Positions 11,898 to 22,841 of a DNA stretch of 64,000 nucleotides are shown piece after piece; the stretch's first letter is position 1; each line of letters starts with the position of its first letter. This stretch comes from Adiantum capillus-veneris (lineage: Eukaryota > Streptophyta > Polypodiopsida > Polypodiales > Pteridaceae). The DNA lies in assembly GCA_014529385.2 (NCBI GenBank), contig CM043953.1, positions 115,788,049 to 115,852,048 on the forward strand, read 5' to 3'. A program made the translations under genes and the position numbers. A model generated the notes under the pieces. The model searched no databases and was not told the origin of the DNA. It saw nothing but the letters and a program-made list of their open reading frames with translations.

Positions 11898-12169
11898 AGC
11901 CACAAATATTGTATTTGAACAATTTTGCTCCGTGCTGTAAAAGCTCTAGCTCTCTAAGTAGCTTCCATGGTGTGTAACGCTCTTTTCTACTCGCGCTCAC
12001 ATCTTTTGATTGAAAATTCTGAGTTTTTGACTTGCCTCTTCTACCACTCGATTCATTGCGTCATTGTATTTATATGCGTCATTACGTCATTGTATTTAAT
12101 GGTCTTTGCGTCATTGTCTACTCTATTCATTCAATATTAAGTTTAAATATTCGTGTGTTTAATGCAGGT

Positions 12170-13483
12170 ATGGATGATGAGGAGTTTCTTTCTTCTTTGT
12201 CACCGCAGCAGAGACAGTGGTACGTGGAGCGTCATCGCTCTGGCGCATCATCGCGCGTTCCTACACCATCCGCATCTCCCTCTCTTTCGGAGCATTCGGC
12301 GCGCTCCGAAGCTTCGGCGTCGACGAGACGAGCGTCACACTCGTCTAGACACCGGCGCTCTAGTGGTGGCGGTGGCGGTTGTTGTGGGGATTCCGCCACC
12401 GATGCCTCCACACCGCCTCGTGTTCGACGAGGCTCTTTACCCTCCCCTTCTTTGCCCGCCCCCACACTAGCCACAGCATCGCCATCTACGCCAGGTTTTG
12501 CACGGCTGACTATTCCTAGAAGCTACACACCTCTACCTACTCCGCCAGGAGCCACCCCACTCGACACTCCTCGCTTCGGGGCCCAGACGCCGGTGGAGAC
12601 ACCTGACGTCCGTACCCCCATCGACACGCCGCTAGAGACCCCTGCCGGGACACCCAGGTTCACGCGTCACCGGCCAGAGGGCTTGCCTTACTCCGTCGAC
12701 ATCAGCGGCGGCATCATCATGGATGATGACGGCAAGAAGGTGATCTCGCGCATGCGTGGTCTTTGCTCTCAGCTGTTTAGACACTATATACTAAACAAAT
12801 GGAGTGAAGTACCAAGTGATTTAAAAAACAGAGTGATCAGCATACTTCATGATGAGTTTCCCGTTCCAACACGGGATCAGCGCTTCAATGAAGACCTGAT
12901 GAAGATTCGAATGCGCGAATACTGCAAACACAAGCGTTCCGAAGTGCAAAAAGCAATCAAGAATGGATGGAATAGGCCAGATTGGCTGGCCAAAGAAGAT
13001 TGGAAGAATGCGAAGAAAGCAGCGCGCGAAAATCCCGACAAGTGGAAGCAACAAAAGGATGCAGCCAGAGCGCGAGTAGAGGCAGGGAGCTCGCACCACT
13101 TGGGGAGCGGTGGATGGGTATCATTTGAGGCCGATTTTGTAAGTCTTTTCACATTGCTCTTTATGCATGTTCGATAGTTTAGGGTTTATGAGTTTTTTAG
13201 TTCTAACATAATGAAATCTTTGTATGTTTTGACAGTGGTCGATGACAGGACGTGATCCCACACCGTACGAGCGCGAGTACGTAGGCAGGAAGGGCTTAAA
13301 CGCCCTGATGGACATTCTCAGTTCTCGCGGCGGCATGGTTAGTATTAGGGTTTACTCTTTTTTATTTTTTGTATTGTTTTATAAATGTCGTTATATGTTT
13401 ATATTTACTGAAAACTGTCTTATTGTCTTTTTTTGCAGAATCCGACAGATACGCCGCTTGGACGCGATGAGACGTCTGATTAG
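12170..13483 (+). CDS. TNPA-like DNA-binding protein of the CACTA element
   Basis: The second gene of the element, same strand, beginning 270 bp after the transposase stop. Exons 12170-13138, 13236-13337 and 13439-13483 have GT-AG borders and stay in phase (371 residues). The N-terminal third is low complexity, rich in Ser, Pro, Arg and Thr-Pro repeats (PVETPDVRTPIDTPLETP). The C-terminal half is helical and basic (KHKRSEVQKAIKNGW, WLAKEDWKNAKKAA) and matches the plant transposase family usually annotated Ptta/En/Spm, ending in a YEREYVGRKGLNALMDIL segment. By analogy with maize TnpA it should bind the subterminal TAGCGACGC motifs. The ATG follows a GCAG acceptor by two bases, so a 5'-UTR intron is likely. 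Confidence 0.8.
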
Positions 13484-13848
13484 ACGACGTCAGTTTAGCC
13501 GTAGCTAGATAGCATTAGTTTAGGGTTTCTCATAGCTTATGTATCATGAGACGGATTTTATATGTCTTTTTGAACCATGTATATTATTACATTTGTCACC
13601 GCAATTCCTTTTGCCAATCAATTCTTTATGCCTATGATGTTGTACAATTGTCATTATTACATTTGCCAATCAATTCAGTTTGTCTATGATGTGTACAATT
13701 GTCAATTTTGCAAACAATGCGTCTTGTGGGTGACTATTTTGGGTCTATTATTTACCTTTGCACTTTTTTTAAAAAGTGAATCAAGTACAATATGGTTGAT
13801 GGGTGGCAGGGCATTCAATGCCCTGCCACCAAAAAAATATTCTCTCAG

Positions 13849-14100
13849 GCGTCGCTATAAGCGTCGCTATTTATGGCTCTGTAGCGTCGCTATATGCGTC
13901 GCTATACTCTTCTGTGAGAGCGTCGCTATCTGCGTCGCTATAGGCGTCGCTATGAGCGTCGCTATATAGCGACGCCTATAGCGACGCCTATAGCGACGCA
14001 GATAGCGACGCAGATAGCGACGCTCTCGTAGCGACGCTTTTAGCGACGGTTATAGCGACGCCGGGGGTTATAAAAACCCAATGTATTTCCGTCGCTAAGA
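13849..14100 (+). repeat. 3' subterminal inverted arrays of CACTA copy 1
   Basis: Eight copies of GCGTCGCTA run forward and then eight copies of its complement TAGCGACGC (one with GACGG) run back, meeting at GCTATATAGC near 13964-13973. The whole block could fold into a long hairpin. Such arrays are the expected binding region for the TNPA-like protein. Confidence 0.85.
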
Positions 14101-14134
14101 GCGTCACAAGAGCACACAACCTCTTGTAGTGTTA

Positions 14135-14282
14135 TCAAAGTCTGATTGACTAAGTGTTGATTGACTAAGACATAAGTACAGTAATGGTCTGGTGCAGGGT
14201 CAACACCTGGCACAGCCCGGTGGTGGATTTCCTTGAAATCCGAGTTGGATCCACAATCCCTTGATTTGCACATCCTGCACCA
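14135..14282 (-). repeat. 3' LTR of outer Ty3 element, proximal part
   Basis: In minus orientation this begins TGGTGCAGG directly after a purine-rich tract (complement of 14283-14297), which is the canonical start of a 3' LTR. The CACTA element interrupts it at 14131/14132. Confidence 0.55.
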
Positions 14283-14297
14283 TTCCCCTTACTCTTT
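14283..14297 (-). other. Polypurine tract of outer Ty3 element
   Basis: The minus strand reads AAGAGTAAGGGGAA immediately before the TG that opens the 3' LTR. This is the usual position and composition of the primer for plus-strand DNA synthesis. The stop codon of the extra ORF overlaps its start. Confidence 0.65.
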
Positions 14298-16655
14298 ACA
14301 CCTGTTCAGCTTCATTCTGAGCCTCCACATCCAGCTTAGAAATTCCTTGCTCTTCAGCCACTGATTCAGGTACCACTATCCCAACAGGGACAGTTTCCAC
14401 TGCTTCAAGTACTTCATCCTGCTGATCAACCTGCTGCATCTTCTCTGCATCCTCCTTCAAAACTTAACCTTGCTCTGCAGGTTCCTCCAGCTGAATATCA
14501 ACCATATCCTCCTGCAATCCCTTAAGCTTTAATTCCTGGGCCATTTTATACCACATATCTCTGTCCTTTTTCACCTGCAATTCCTGCAGCAATTCACCTT
14601 CATGCTCACTAACAAATCCCTGCTTCATTATCTCATATGGATGCTTTAGTGCCACAGAAAGCTTGTTCTTCATAGACTTCCAAATCTCCTGAACTGCTTG
14701 CAACAACTCATCCTTTAACACATAAATTTCTCCCTTTGACATAAGCACTGCATTGACATCCACATATTCACGTTGTAGTTGCTTCTCCAACTCTTGCAAA
14801 GGAATCAACCTTTGATGTAGCATTTGAACTTGAATCTGCAAATCAGCATTAGTATTGGAAAAATGCTCCATTTCCTCATTCATCCTACCATCCAGCTTCA
14901 TTGTCCAATCCCTGAACATTGCCAAAGACATCTTTATTTTTGAAACTTCTGCATGATGATTTTTCACCATATCCTCCATCTCCTTCTGATGTACTTCTTC
15001 AATCTGACTCGGCTGCAAACTCATAGCTGCTAACTCCATATCCTTCTGTTCCAGCAGCACTTTACCCACTGCTGAATATGCAGCCTCTTTAAGCCTTCTC
15101 TCCATTTGTACCTGTTGACCCATCACAAACTCTTGCACCACTTTAAGCATCTTCACAGCACTGTGAGCATCCTCACATCCTCTTTCAGTTTTGAAGGATG
15201 TACTTGGAGTAGAAAATGCAAAATCCAAAGATTTAGCAACACCATGCACACCAGCATCAACCTTTCTCTTCTTGGACAAAGTAAATGTTTTGCCCAACCT
15301 CACTGGTGTTTGAACATCTGCAACTGGCTTTTGTGAAAAGACAGACAACTCACCAAACTCCTGAAAGAAGTCTGGGCTAGCTATAGCTTTTCTAGCCTCC
15401 TCCTTTGAATATCCAGCCTCCATGAGATCTTGAATCTATTTTGTTTTCTCCGGCTCTGCAGCTGCAGACAGCTTCCCTGGTTCATCAACATTCTCTTCAC
15501 CCTTGTTTTTTTGGATTTCCGACTCAGCAACAGTAGAAGAAATTTTTGGCACCTCATTTTCCCCTGTTGTAACCATCCCAACATACTTGAACAATGCAGC
15601 TAGGAATGCAGTCAACCTACTGCTACACTGACGCTTCCTCTTATCTGGAGTGAAAACCTCTGCATGGATCTTATCATGGACCCAATGATCCCAGCTGAAG
15701 CAACCTCCCTACTCAGCAAACACCAATGGAGCATAGTTCTCCTTTGACATATAGTCAAATTTAGCTAGAAAGCAAACTCTCTCAAGATACCACTTTAGCT
15801 GCTCCCTACGACCATATTCCACATTTTTTAGCATGTAATACAATCTTGCTCCCTCTCTTGACCCAAACTCCTTCTTCAAGAAATCATCTAAGCACTTTGG
15901 TGGAGCAGTAACAGATGTAAAAGAACCACTGCAATCACCTGTGGGCATAGCATCACCTTGTCGGATATGGCTCCTCTCGTCTTCCTCAGCAACTCAACCT
16001 GTGACTTAGCATACAAATTCCCTCTCCATTCCTTCCATGGCAACATTGCATACTCATAAAGCCCTACTTGCCTTAACCACTTCTCATTCTTTTCTGTAGT
16101 AGCCTCCAACTCAATTTTGAAATCTGTGTAGGGGTCCATCAAGCTTTGAAGCACCTTGTTTGCTGACAGAGGTGGCGGTTCTTCCTCTGAGTACTCCTCT
16201 TCCTCATCATCACTCACATCCACCTGCAAGTTCAGTCCCTTTCTCCTCATCCTAGTTGAAACAGGCTCTGCCAACTCACTCTCAGCCTCAGGCTTCATAG
16301 CTACAGCAGGCTTTACTTTAGGGGCTGTAGGAGTAGATGGAGTAGAAGAAGAGGGCCATTGCAAGAAATAATCAGCAGAAAGGTACTTGCAAGGTGACGA
16401 GATCAACATTTCATAAGACTCATGCTGCATGAGCTTGCGTGACTTCTTTGACAGCTCCCGCGCCTCAATGATCAAAGTTAGTGGGGAATAATCTCCACGC
16501 AAACCCAAAAATCTTTTAATGGTAAAACGTTCACTTTTAGGTTTAAAATTTCCGATCCAGCTAAATCCGACCCACGAAGGTCTGATCCACCAAAATCCGA
16601 TGCACCAAGGTAGAAAACTGCATACTGGATCATAATATCTGAAGTGACTTTCCAT
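14296..16655 (-). pseudogene. Extra ORF of outer Ty3 element, between integrase and 3' LTR
   Basis: A coding region of up to about 780 codons on the pol strand, downstream of integrase. The frame from 15948 to 14296 is one reading frame interrupted only by TAG at about 15709, TAG at about 15432 and TAA at about 14464. A frameshift near 15.95 kb joins it to the upstream part. It stops at 14296-14298, overlapping the polypurine tract, so it belongs to the element rather than to captured flank. The upstream part has an acidic run (DVSDDEEEEYSEEEPPP) and WKEWRGNLYAKSQVELLRK. The downstream part is a long Gln/Glu/Leu-rich coiled coil. I see no transmembrane segment or fusion peptide, so the position is env-like but the protein is not. 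Function unknown. Confidence 0.65.
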
Positions 16656-16859
16656 GCAACATTACTTTGCCAAACAGCCCTCCTGCTCTCCTTGATCAAC
16701 TGTTCCCTACTAAAACCTTGATCAATATTACTTCCCATACCATGCTCATTTGATAACACTGCTTGGTGACTCTGAAAACCTGATAAATCAACAGCTTGAC
16801 ACAAAGCAGCACCTACCACTTTTGGTGTCAACCAGTCAAGGTGAGGTGGTTTACCTTGA

Positions 16860-18568
16860 AACTTCTTCAACCTTAATCCATTAACTGGTTTTTTCCCCTC
16901 TGGTTCCAAATACATCAGCAGCTATAAATGTGCCTTGGCCTAAATCTTCAACAATCTGGTAAGGACCCTTGTACCTCAAAGTCAATTTCCCTGGAAATGG
17001 ACCAAGCCTAGAATTATACAACATCACCCAATCTCCCACTTTGAAGATTTTGAAATTTACATTCATAGCTATCCAGGCTTGTCTTCTCCTCTGAATGATC
17101 TCAGTGATGTAAGAAATCACCAGCCTATCTTCTTCCAGCTACATCAAATACTTACATCTTTGCTTTACTGACAATGCAGGAGAAATTTTCTCAGCAGATA
17201 CCCTCAAGCTAGGTACCAAAAACTCCATAGGTACTACAGCCTCTAGTCCATAAACCATCTTGAAAGGTGTCATCCCTGTGGTGACTTTGAATGCAGTCCT
17301 GAATGATCACAAAGCTGAATCCAACTTCAGGTCCCAATCCTTATGATCCTCCTGCACAAATTTTTTTAGAATTTTAACCAGGATGTTGTTGCTACTTTTT
17401 GCCTTTCCATTGGCGTGGGATGATATGGGGTAGACTTCTTGTGTAATATCATATGAGTTTTAGTCAGCTCCTGTATGAACTCATTCGAGAAATGTGTCCC
17501 CCTGTCACTCACCAACTCTACTGGACAACCAAATCTCATCATAATGTTATGATACAAAAACTTTGCAACACTAGCTGCTTTGTTGTCCTTCATAATATGT
17601 AGCAACCAAAATGTCCCTGTTTCCCCTGGAGCTAGTGGGCTTCACTGGTCCTACAAAGTACATACCCCATTTCTGAAAGGGTTCCAAAGGTAGAATAGGA
17701 TGATCTAACATCCAGTCCCTATTGTCTGGCTGAACAAGCTTCTGACACAACACACACCCTTTGGCATATTCATGTGCATCTTTTAACAAAGTAGGCCACC
17801 ACAAACGTGCCTGCAAAAGTTTCTTACCTGTAATGTCCCCTGAGAAGTGTCCACCAGCTTGCCCATAATGAGCTTCCTGAAGAACTACTGATTGTTCAAA
17901 CTCTGGAACACACCTTCCTATCACTTGATCAATACCCTTCTTGTATAATGCTCCTGCAATCACCAAAAATGGTCTGCTTTTCAATGAAAATTTCTTTCTT
18001 TGATAAGGTGAGAACCCTCCTGGCATAACACCATTAGTTAGGTACACCAACATCTGATCATTCCAAGAATCTGGAACATCCTGCTGAACTGAAAATAAAT
18101 GTGCATTAGGTAACTGATCATCCACACTTGTTGGGGATTCCCCTGTTTCTAATCTGCTCAAATAATTTTCCACAGCATGCTCTTTCCCAGGAGTACGAAT
18201 AATCACAAACTCAAATTCTTGCAAAACCCTCCTGGCATAACACCATCAGTTAGGTGCACCAACATCTGATCATGCCAAGAATCTGGAACCTCCTGCTGAA
18301 CTGAAAATAAATCTGTATTAGGTAACTGATCATCCACACTTGTTGGGGATTCCCATGTTTCTAATCTGCTCAAATAATTTGCCACCACATGCTCTTTCCC
18401 AGGAGTATGAATAATCACAAACTCAAATTCATGCAAAAGCAACATCCACCTTGCTAATCTTCCTATAAGCATGGGCTTCTTCACCAAGTACAACAAAGCT
18501 TGGTGATCAACATGAAACATAACCCTGTTATTACTGAGTAGGTAATGCATGAACTTATTCAATGACAA
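16860..18568 (-). pseudogene. RNase H and integrase of outer Ty3 element
   Basis: Reading leftward: the end of RNase H (VDHQALLYLVKKPML, EFEFVIIHTPGKEH); the integrase zinc-binding HHCC domain (HYGQAGGHFSGDITGKKLL, CVLCQK); integrase core pieces (WGMYFVGPVKPT, FGCPVELVSDRGTHFSNEF); and a GPY/F-type C-terminus (LRYKGPYQIVEDLGQGTFI). The core is broken: the Glu of the DDE triad falls in a damaged stretch near 17.37 kb, and several frame changes occur. A 212-bp internal duplication adds a frameshift at the RNase H-integrase junction. Not functional. Confidence 0.8.
18015..18438 (-). repeat. 212-bp tandem duplication in the outer pol gene
   Basis: 18015-18226 and 18227-18438 are near-identical direct copies, both starting CCCTCCTGGCATAACACCAT. 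The unit is not a multiple of three, so the duplication shifts the reading frame at the RNase H-integrase border. Confidence 0.85.
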
Positions 18569-19438
18569 TCAAACCTGGCTTGGACAAATGGTGGAGCATC
18601 CTTCTCTCCATGTTTGAATGGAGCCTAGCTTGGACAAGTGGTGGAGTAACAGTATAATTCTTTTCTGCTGGGGTCAACATCCTGCTGGCATAATACACTG
18701 GTATATACCACTGTGTAACCTTTTCCTGCATCAACACAACTCCAATTGCAATATCTGATACATCAACAAAAACATGAAAAGGCAATCTCCAATCAGGAGG
18801 ATGCAATATTGGTGCTATTGATAGCATTTTCTTTAACATCTGAAAGGCTTTCTCTTGTGGTTCATCCCATTTGAAAACAACATCTTTCTTTGTAAGGTGA
18901 GTCAAAGGTGTACATACATTGGCCAAATATCTGACATACCTTGAGTGCCACTTCACTTGGCCCACAAACCTGCCTAGCTCCTTCTCATTCTGAGGTGATT
19001 TGGTTGCTTGGGTTGCTTCAATCTTTTTGGCATCAATGGCTATCCCATCATCAGATACTATATGTCCCAATAAAATACCACTCCTGACTACAAGTACACT
19101 TTTATATGGATTCAAAGCCATGTGAAACAATCTGCATCTTTCAAAACATAACTTCAGGTGAACCAAATGTTGATCCTTCTTTCCAAACACTGAAAAGTCA
19201 TCTACAAAAACCCTCATAAAATCTTGAACATAAGGTTCAAATGTCTTATGAGCTACAAAGTTGAAGGAAGGTGGACCATTCTTCAAACCAAAACTCATCA
19301 CTGTATACACAAATGCTCCCCATTCAGTGATGAAGGATGTCTTGTGCTGGTCTTCTGGAGCTACCTTGATCTGATTGTAACCTGAAAAACCATCAAGAAA
19401 GCTATACATCTCATGTCCAACTATTGCATCTAACACAG
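18555..19438 (-). pseudogene. Reverse transcriptase of outer Ty3 element, C-terminal part
   Basis: Contains MYSFLDGFSGYNQIKVAPED, VMSFGLKNGPPSF, the catalytic FVDDFSVFGKKDQHL (FVDD form of YxDD), LGHIVSDDGI, and the start of RNase H (FHVFVDVSDIAIGVVLMQ). The open frame continues across 19439 into the inner element's LTR, but those leading residues are LTR sequence. The true upstream part of the gene resumes at 28673 after the 9.2-kb insertion. FVDD is intact, but the gene is physically split. Confidence 0.85.
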
Positions 19439-19646
19439 TGATGGGAGCAAAGCGAACCTCGAACCCGACGGCCTCTAAAACACCGGGGACCGAATGGCGC
19501 GCCTCGAGCCTGTCATGGTAAAGCAAACAGGGGCACCACCTAGCTTCAGCGGCTAGGACGCAAACAACACACCACCATAAAAAAGTTTTCATCCAAGAGA
19601 GATGGATGCTTGGGAGTAATGATGAAGAGGAAAGGGAATGAGATCA

Positions 19647-19693
<47 letters not shown>

Positions 19694-20995
19694 GGGAGGG
19701 GGTATAGCGGCTTAGTACTTAGGCACCACAAAAGGATGGCGAATCCGCACACCCTTCACACATACACAAGCTCACTCCAAAACACAAGACTAGGTGGCAA
19801 TTCCGCACACCTCACATGGGCAAAACATTGGAAGAAAACATACTCACAAAACCTCAAGCTTTATTTAGAGAATAAGGCGATGAAATGAGGAGCATAGGGT
19901 AGGGGAATGAGAAGGGAGAGAGTGGTAGAGCACATGGCGGATAGGTGGGAGTTGATGGCAAAGACTCGCACGAGGATTATGGACATCATCCTTCATTTAG
20001 CTGCCCTTCATCTTCCATAGCCAAGGGTGTAGAGGTCATGCTCAAGACAAGCATGGTGATTGCGGTGATGGTGATGGTGTGTGTGTGTGTGTGTGTGTGT
20101 GTGCACTAGGCACACACAGTGCATAGTGTGTTCTTTGGTGATGTTGTGTGTGTTTTTGTGTGATGGTGACCCCTCTTTATATAGGGGAGGAGGGGGGAGA
20201 AATTCTAGAATTTAGAAATGAAGAAATCATTATCTACATAGGCCATGTGACTGTGGGCCCCACTTGTCTGGCTGTGTGTATATGTGCCAGAACAGTAGTC
20301 TCATGAGAGAGAGACTAAGAGAGAGAGAGGGGCTGATGAAAAAAAGTGAGAGGTGACATGGAGAATAAAGTAATTACAAGAGGGGAGAGAGGGGAGTGTG
20401 TTTAGGGGTGAATCTGTGTGCAGATGTGTGTGAACACAAGAAAAATCAGGTAACCACCGGGTGGGGATGGGTCTGTGGGCACCTTTTTTCAGTGAAACTG
20501 AGTGTGTGTGAGTGTGGGGGAGGTTATTTAGCTACAATTCAAGAGACATGGCGCCCTTTAGAGAGACAGGGGGGTATTTAGGTCATGGGATATGATAGGA
20601 GAGAGAAAGAGGGGGTGGGGTATACTATTTTGGAAGATAGGGAAAGTTGCATGTGAGCTAGGGTGCATTATTGGTGAGAGGTGGGGTAGCTTAAGGGGAG
20701 AGAGAAAGGAGAAAGGACAAAGGGAAGAGAGAGGGGGTTGACCTTTTGAGTGGAGGAGAGGAAAAGGGACACCCGACGGGGCAACAGTGAAGAAAAAGGA
20801 GGCAAGGTGGGGATGAGCTACCCCGCAGGCATGAGGTGGCCTATTTTACCTTTCTTATATATTTACATGATCATACTTTATTTTTTCTTACTTTTTCCAA
20901 TGCCTTTTATCACTCCCTCCATAAGAGGGGGTTTTCATGGGGTGGGGACGAGAGAAGAGGGGTATGGGAGCTTGGCTTGTGAAAAGCCCCCATCA
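19439..20995 (-). repeat. 3' LTR of inner Ty3 element
   Basis: 1557 bp, matching 27101-28668. Contains a GA run (about 19651-19690), a GT run (about 20080-20102) and a TATA box on the minus strand (20175-20183). A short open frame starting MKTFLWWCVVCVLAAEARW occurs in both LTR copies. Confidence 0.95.
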
Positions 20996-21012
20996 TTAGC
21001 CCTCCCCTTTTG
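20996..21012 (-). other. Polypurine tract of inner Ty3 element
   Basis: The minus strand reads CAAAAGGGGAGGGCTAA directly before the TGATGGG start of the 3' LTR. Confidence 0.8.
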
Positions 21013-21143
21013 GCTAGAGGCATTCATGTCTCTAGCTCATCTGTTTGATCATTATCGTCGGAGGTGGCGGCTGATGGTGTGTCCTCATCTGGAATGTCAA
21101 TTGGTGGAGCCTGGTCAAATCGAAGAAAATAAGGTTTAAGTCG

Positions 21144-22841
21144 CTAACCATTTACCCTGGTTTTATGAAGTTTTTCATCAGCCTCCATAAGCTGGTAGCT
21201 TCCATTGGCATACTTTTTCCTGATGATGAAAGGGCCTTCCCATCGGAGCAGGATTTTCTTATCCTTGCGCGTGTCGAAGCGATTGTCGTAGCGGAGCACC
21301 AACATTCCTTTCTTCAATTCTTTTTTCCGGAGATGCTCGTTAAAGCTAAGCCGTCTATGCTCTGCTTGTGCTGCATAATAATTTATTGCTTCTTCTCTGT
21401 CCAGCTGCAGTCTTTCCAAGTTGATGATGTGATCTCTCAAATGCATGTTGGGTTGTTGAAGTTGGCTTGCCATTACTCTGAGACTTTGTAGTTGCACTTC
21501 AATGGGCAAGATTGCTTCCTTACCAAATACTAGATGATACGGTGTGAATCCCAAGGATGTACGAAATGAAGTTCTGTAGGCCCATAAAGCTGGTAGTAGA
21601 TACTTATCCCAGTCTCCGGGATGATTGTTTACCTGCTTGGTAATAATTTTAGAAACCATTCCATTTACCTTTTCAACTAGGCCATTACATTGAGGGTAAT
21701 ATGGTGAAGAGTGCCTCCTTGTAATGCCCAATTTCTGCATTAATTCTCCTACCAAGTCTGCTCTGAAACCTGGCCCTCTATCAGAGATGATCTCTAAAGG
21801 TGTGCCAAACCTACAACATATGTGCTCGTAGATAAATTTAGCTACCTCTACCGCTGTGATTCTAGTGGTGGCTGTAGCCTCTGCCCATCTAGTCATGTAG
21901 TCGACCCCCATGATAATGTAGAATTTTCCTGAGTTGGCCCTAGGTAATGGCCCAATGGCATCAATACCCCATTTTTCAAATGGGCCATATGAGAGAATAG
22001 GTGTCTGTGGTTCAGGCATAAGTGACCTAGTGCCGGCCTTTTGACACAACTTACACGTTTTGCACCAATGGTGTACATCACGGTTGAGGCTAGGCCATAT
22101 GAAGCCTGCCTGCAAGATTTTCCTACTTGTTATTTCTAGGGCAAGGTGACCACCACAATCCCCGTCGTGACAGCTAGCAATTACTCCCGTGATTTCGTGA
22201 GAGAGAGGGACCTTCCTGAGTATTTGGTCCTTACCCTTACAGTACAAACCATCATTGATGAGTCGATACCTTGTGGCCTTCCGCGTCAGCCATTGCTTCT
22301 GTCCCTTTGTTAAATCTGATGGGCATTCCCCTGTTTCCAAAAAATGCATGATGTCAGGCAAGGCATCACTGCCTTGAAATAGAGGGAGCTTTAGTTTTAT
22401 TGCTCCAACCACCACTTCATGTAGTCTTTTACTTGCTAGGGCATCTGCTTCTTGGTTTTGAGCCCTTGGGATATGGTGTATTTGAACTTCTTCAAACTTA
22501 CCCAACAAGGTTTTTACACCTCTTAAGTGAGTCCTTAAACTAGGATTCTTGCATGTCCATGCTCCATTTACTTGCCTTACCAGAAGTAGAGCATCCCCAA
22601 ATACATTAAGGTGTTGTACACCTTGTGAGACGCACCCTTTTAGACCCTTGGTTAGTGCTGCATACTCAGCTTCATTGTTAGAATGTGAATCTAACAATTG
22701 GCCCAACGAAAATACCTTTGTCCCTTTGTCATCAAAGACCACTATGCCTGCAGATGCTTTGTCGGACGCTCGCTTGTAGGCTCCATCAAAGTAGAGAGAG
22801 TATGCTCCTTCTACCATCGGTGGTAGTGGAGGTAATCGCAC
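21144..22841 (-). CDS. Second RNase H and integrase of inner Ty3 element
   Basis: One open frame of 565 codons. Residues about 10-160 are an RVT_3-type RNase H (YSLYFDGAYKRASDKASAGI, NNEAEYAALTKGL, FGDALLLVRQVNG, NQEADALAS) with the usual acidic residues. Then come an HHCC zinc domain (CHDGDCGGHLALEITSRKIL, CKLCQKAG) and the integrase core with its three acidic motifs: WGIDAIGPLP, IISDRGPGF and NGLVEKVNGM. The C-terminus has RYDNRFDTRKDKKILLRWEG and GPF. No internal stops. It overlaps the upstream pol frame by 31 bases in a different frame (minus one), so a single-base indel or a frameshift is needed to read through. Confidence 0.9.
   Translation of the reverse strand: MRLPPLPPMVEGAYSLYFDGAYKRASDKASAGIVVFDDKGTKVFSLGQLLDSHSNNEAEYAALTKGLKGCVSQGVQHLNVFGDALLLVRQVNGAWTCKNPSLRTHLRGVKTLLGKFEEVQIHHIPRAQNQEADALASKRLHEVVVGAIKLKLPLFQGSDALPDIMHFLETGECPSDLTKGQKQWLTRKATRYRLINDGLYCKGKDQILRKVPLSHEITGVIASCHDGDCGGHLALEITSRKILQAGFIWPSLNRDVHHWCKTCKLCQKAGTRSLMPEPQTPILSYGPFEKWGIDAIGPLPRANSGKFYIIMGVDYMTRWAEATATTRITAVEVAKFIYEHICCRFGTPLEIISDRGPGFRADLVGELMQKLGITRRHSSPYYPQCNGLVEKVNGMVSKIITKQVNNHPGDWDKYLLPALWAYRTSFRTSLGFTPYHLVFGKEAILPIEVQLQSLRVMASQLQQPNMHLRDHIINLERLQLDREEAINYYAAQAEHRRLSFNEHLRKKELKKGMLVLRYDNRFDTRKDKKILLRWEGPFIIRKKYANGSYQLMEADEKLHKTRVNG

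Larger units (their letters stand above)
6493..14131 (+). mobile_element. Complete CACTA (En/Spm) DNA transposon, copy 1
   Basis: The 7639-bp element starts CACTACAAGAGG and ends with the exact inverted complement CCTCTTGTAGTG. It is flanked by the 3-bp duplication TTA (6490-6492 and 14132-14134), which is diagnostic of CACTA elements. Subterminal regions are packed with the motif TAGCGACGC in both orientations. Inside are two spliced genes in the same direction, a TNPD-type transposase (8169-11897) and a TNPA-like protein (12170-13483), both open throughout. The element sits in the 3' LTR of the outer Ty3 element, so it is younger than that insertion. It looks potentially autonomous. Confidence 0.95.

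Noticed and set aside
13849-14100. CRISPR array
   Set aside because: Repeats are short, inverted and without uniform spacers, and lie at the end of a CACTA element.
18555-19592. A single 345-codon gene crossing 19438/19439
   Set aside because: The first part is LTR sequence of the inner element; only residues after the junction are reverse transcriptase.
20750-21139. A 129-codon plus-strand ORF at the end of the 3' LTR
   Set aside because: It lies antisense to the LTR and polypurine tract, has no motif, and its counterpart in the other LTR (28422-28655) is cut short.
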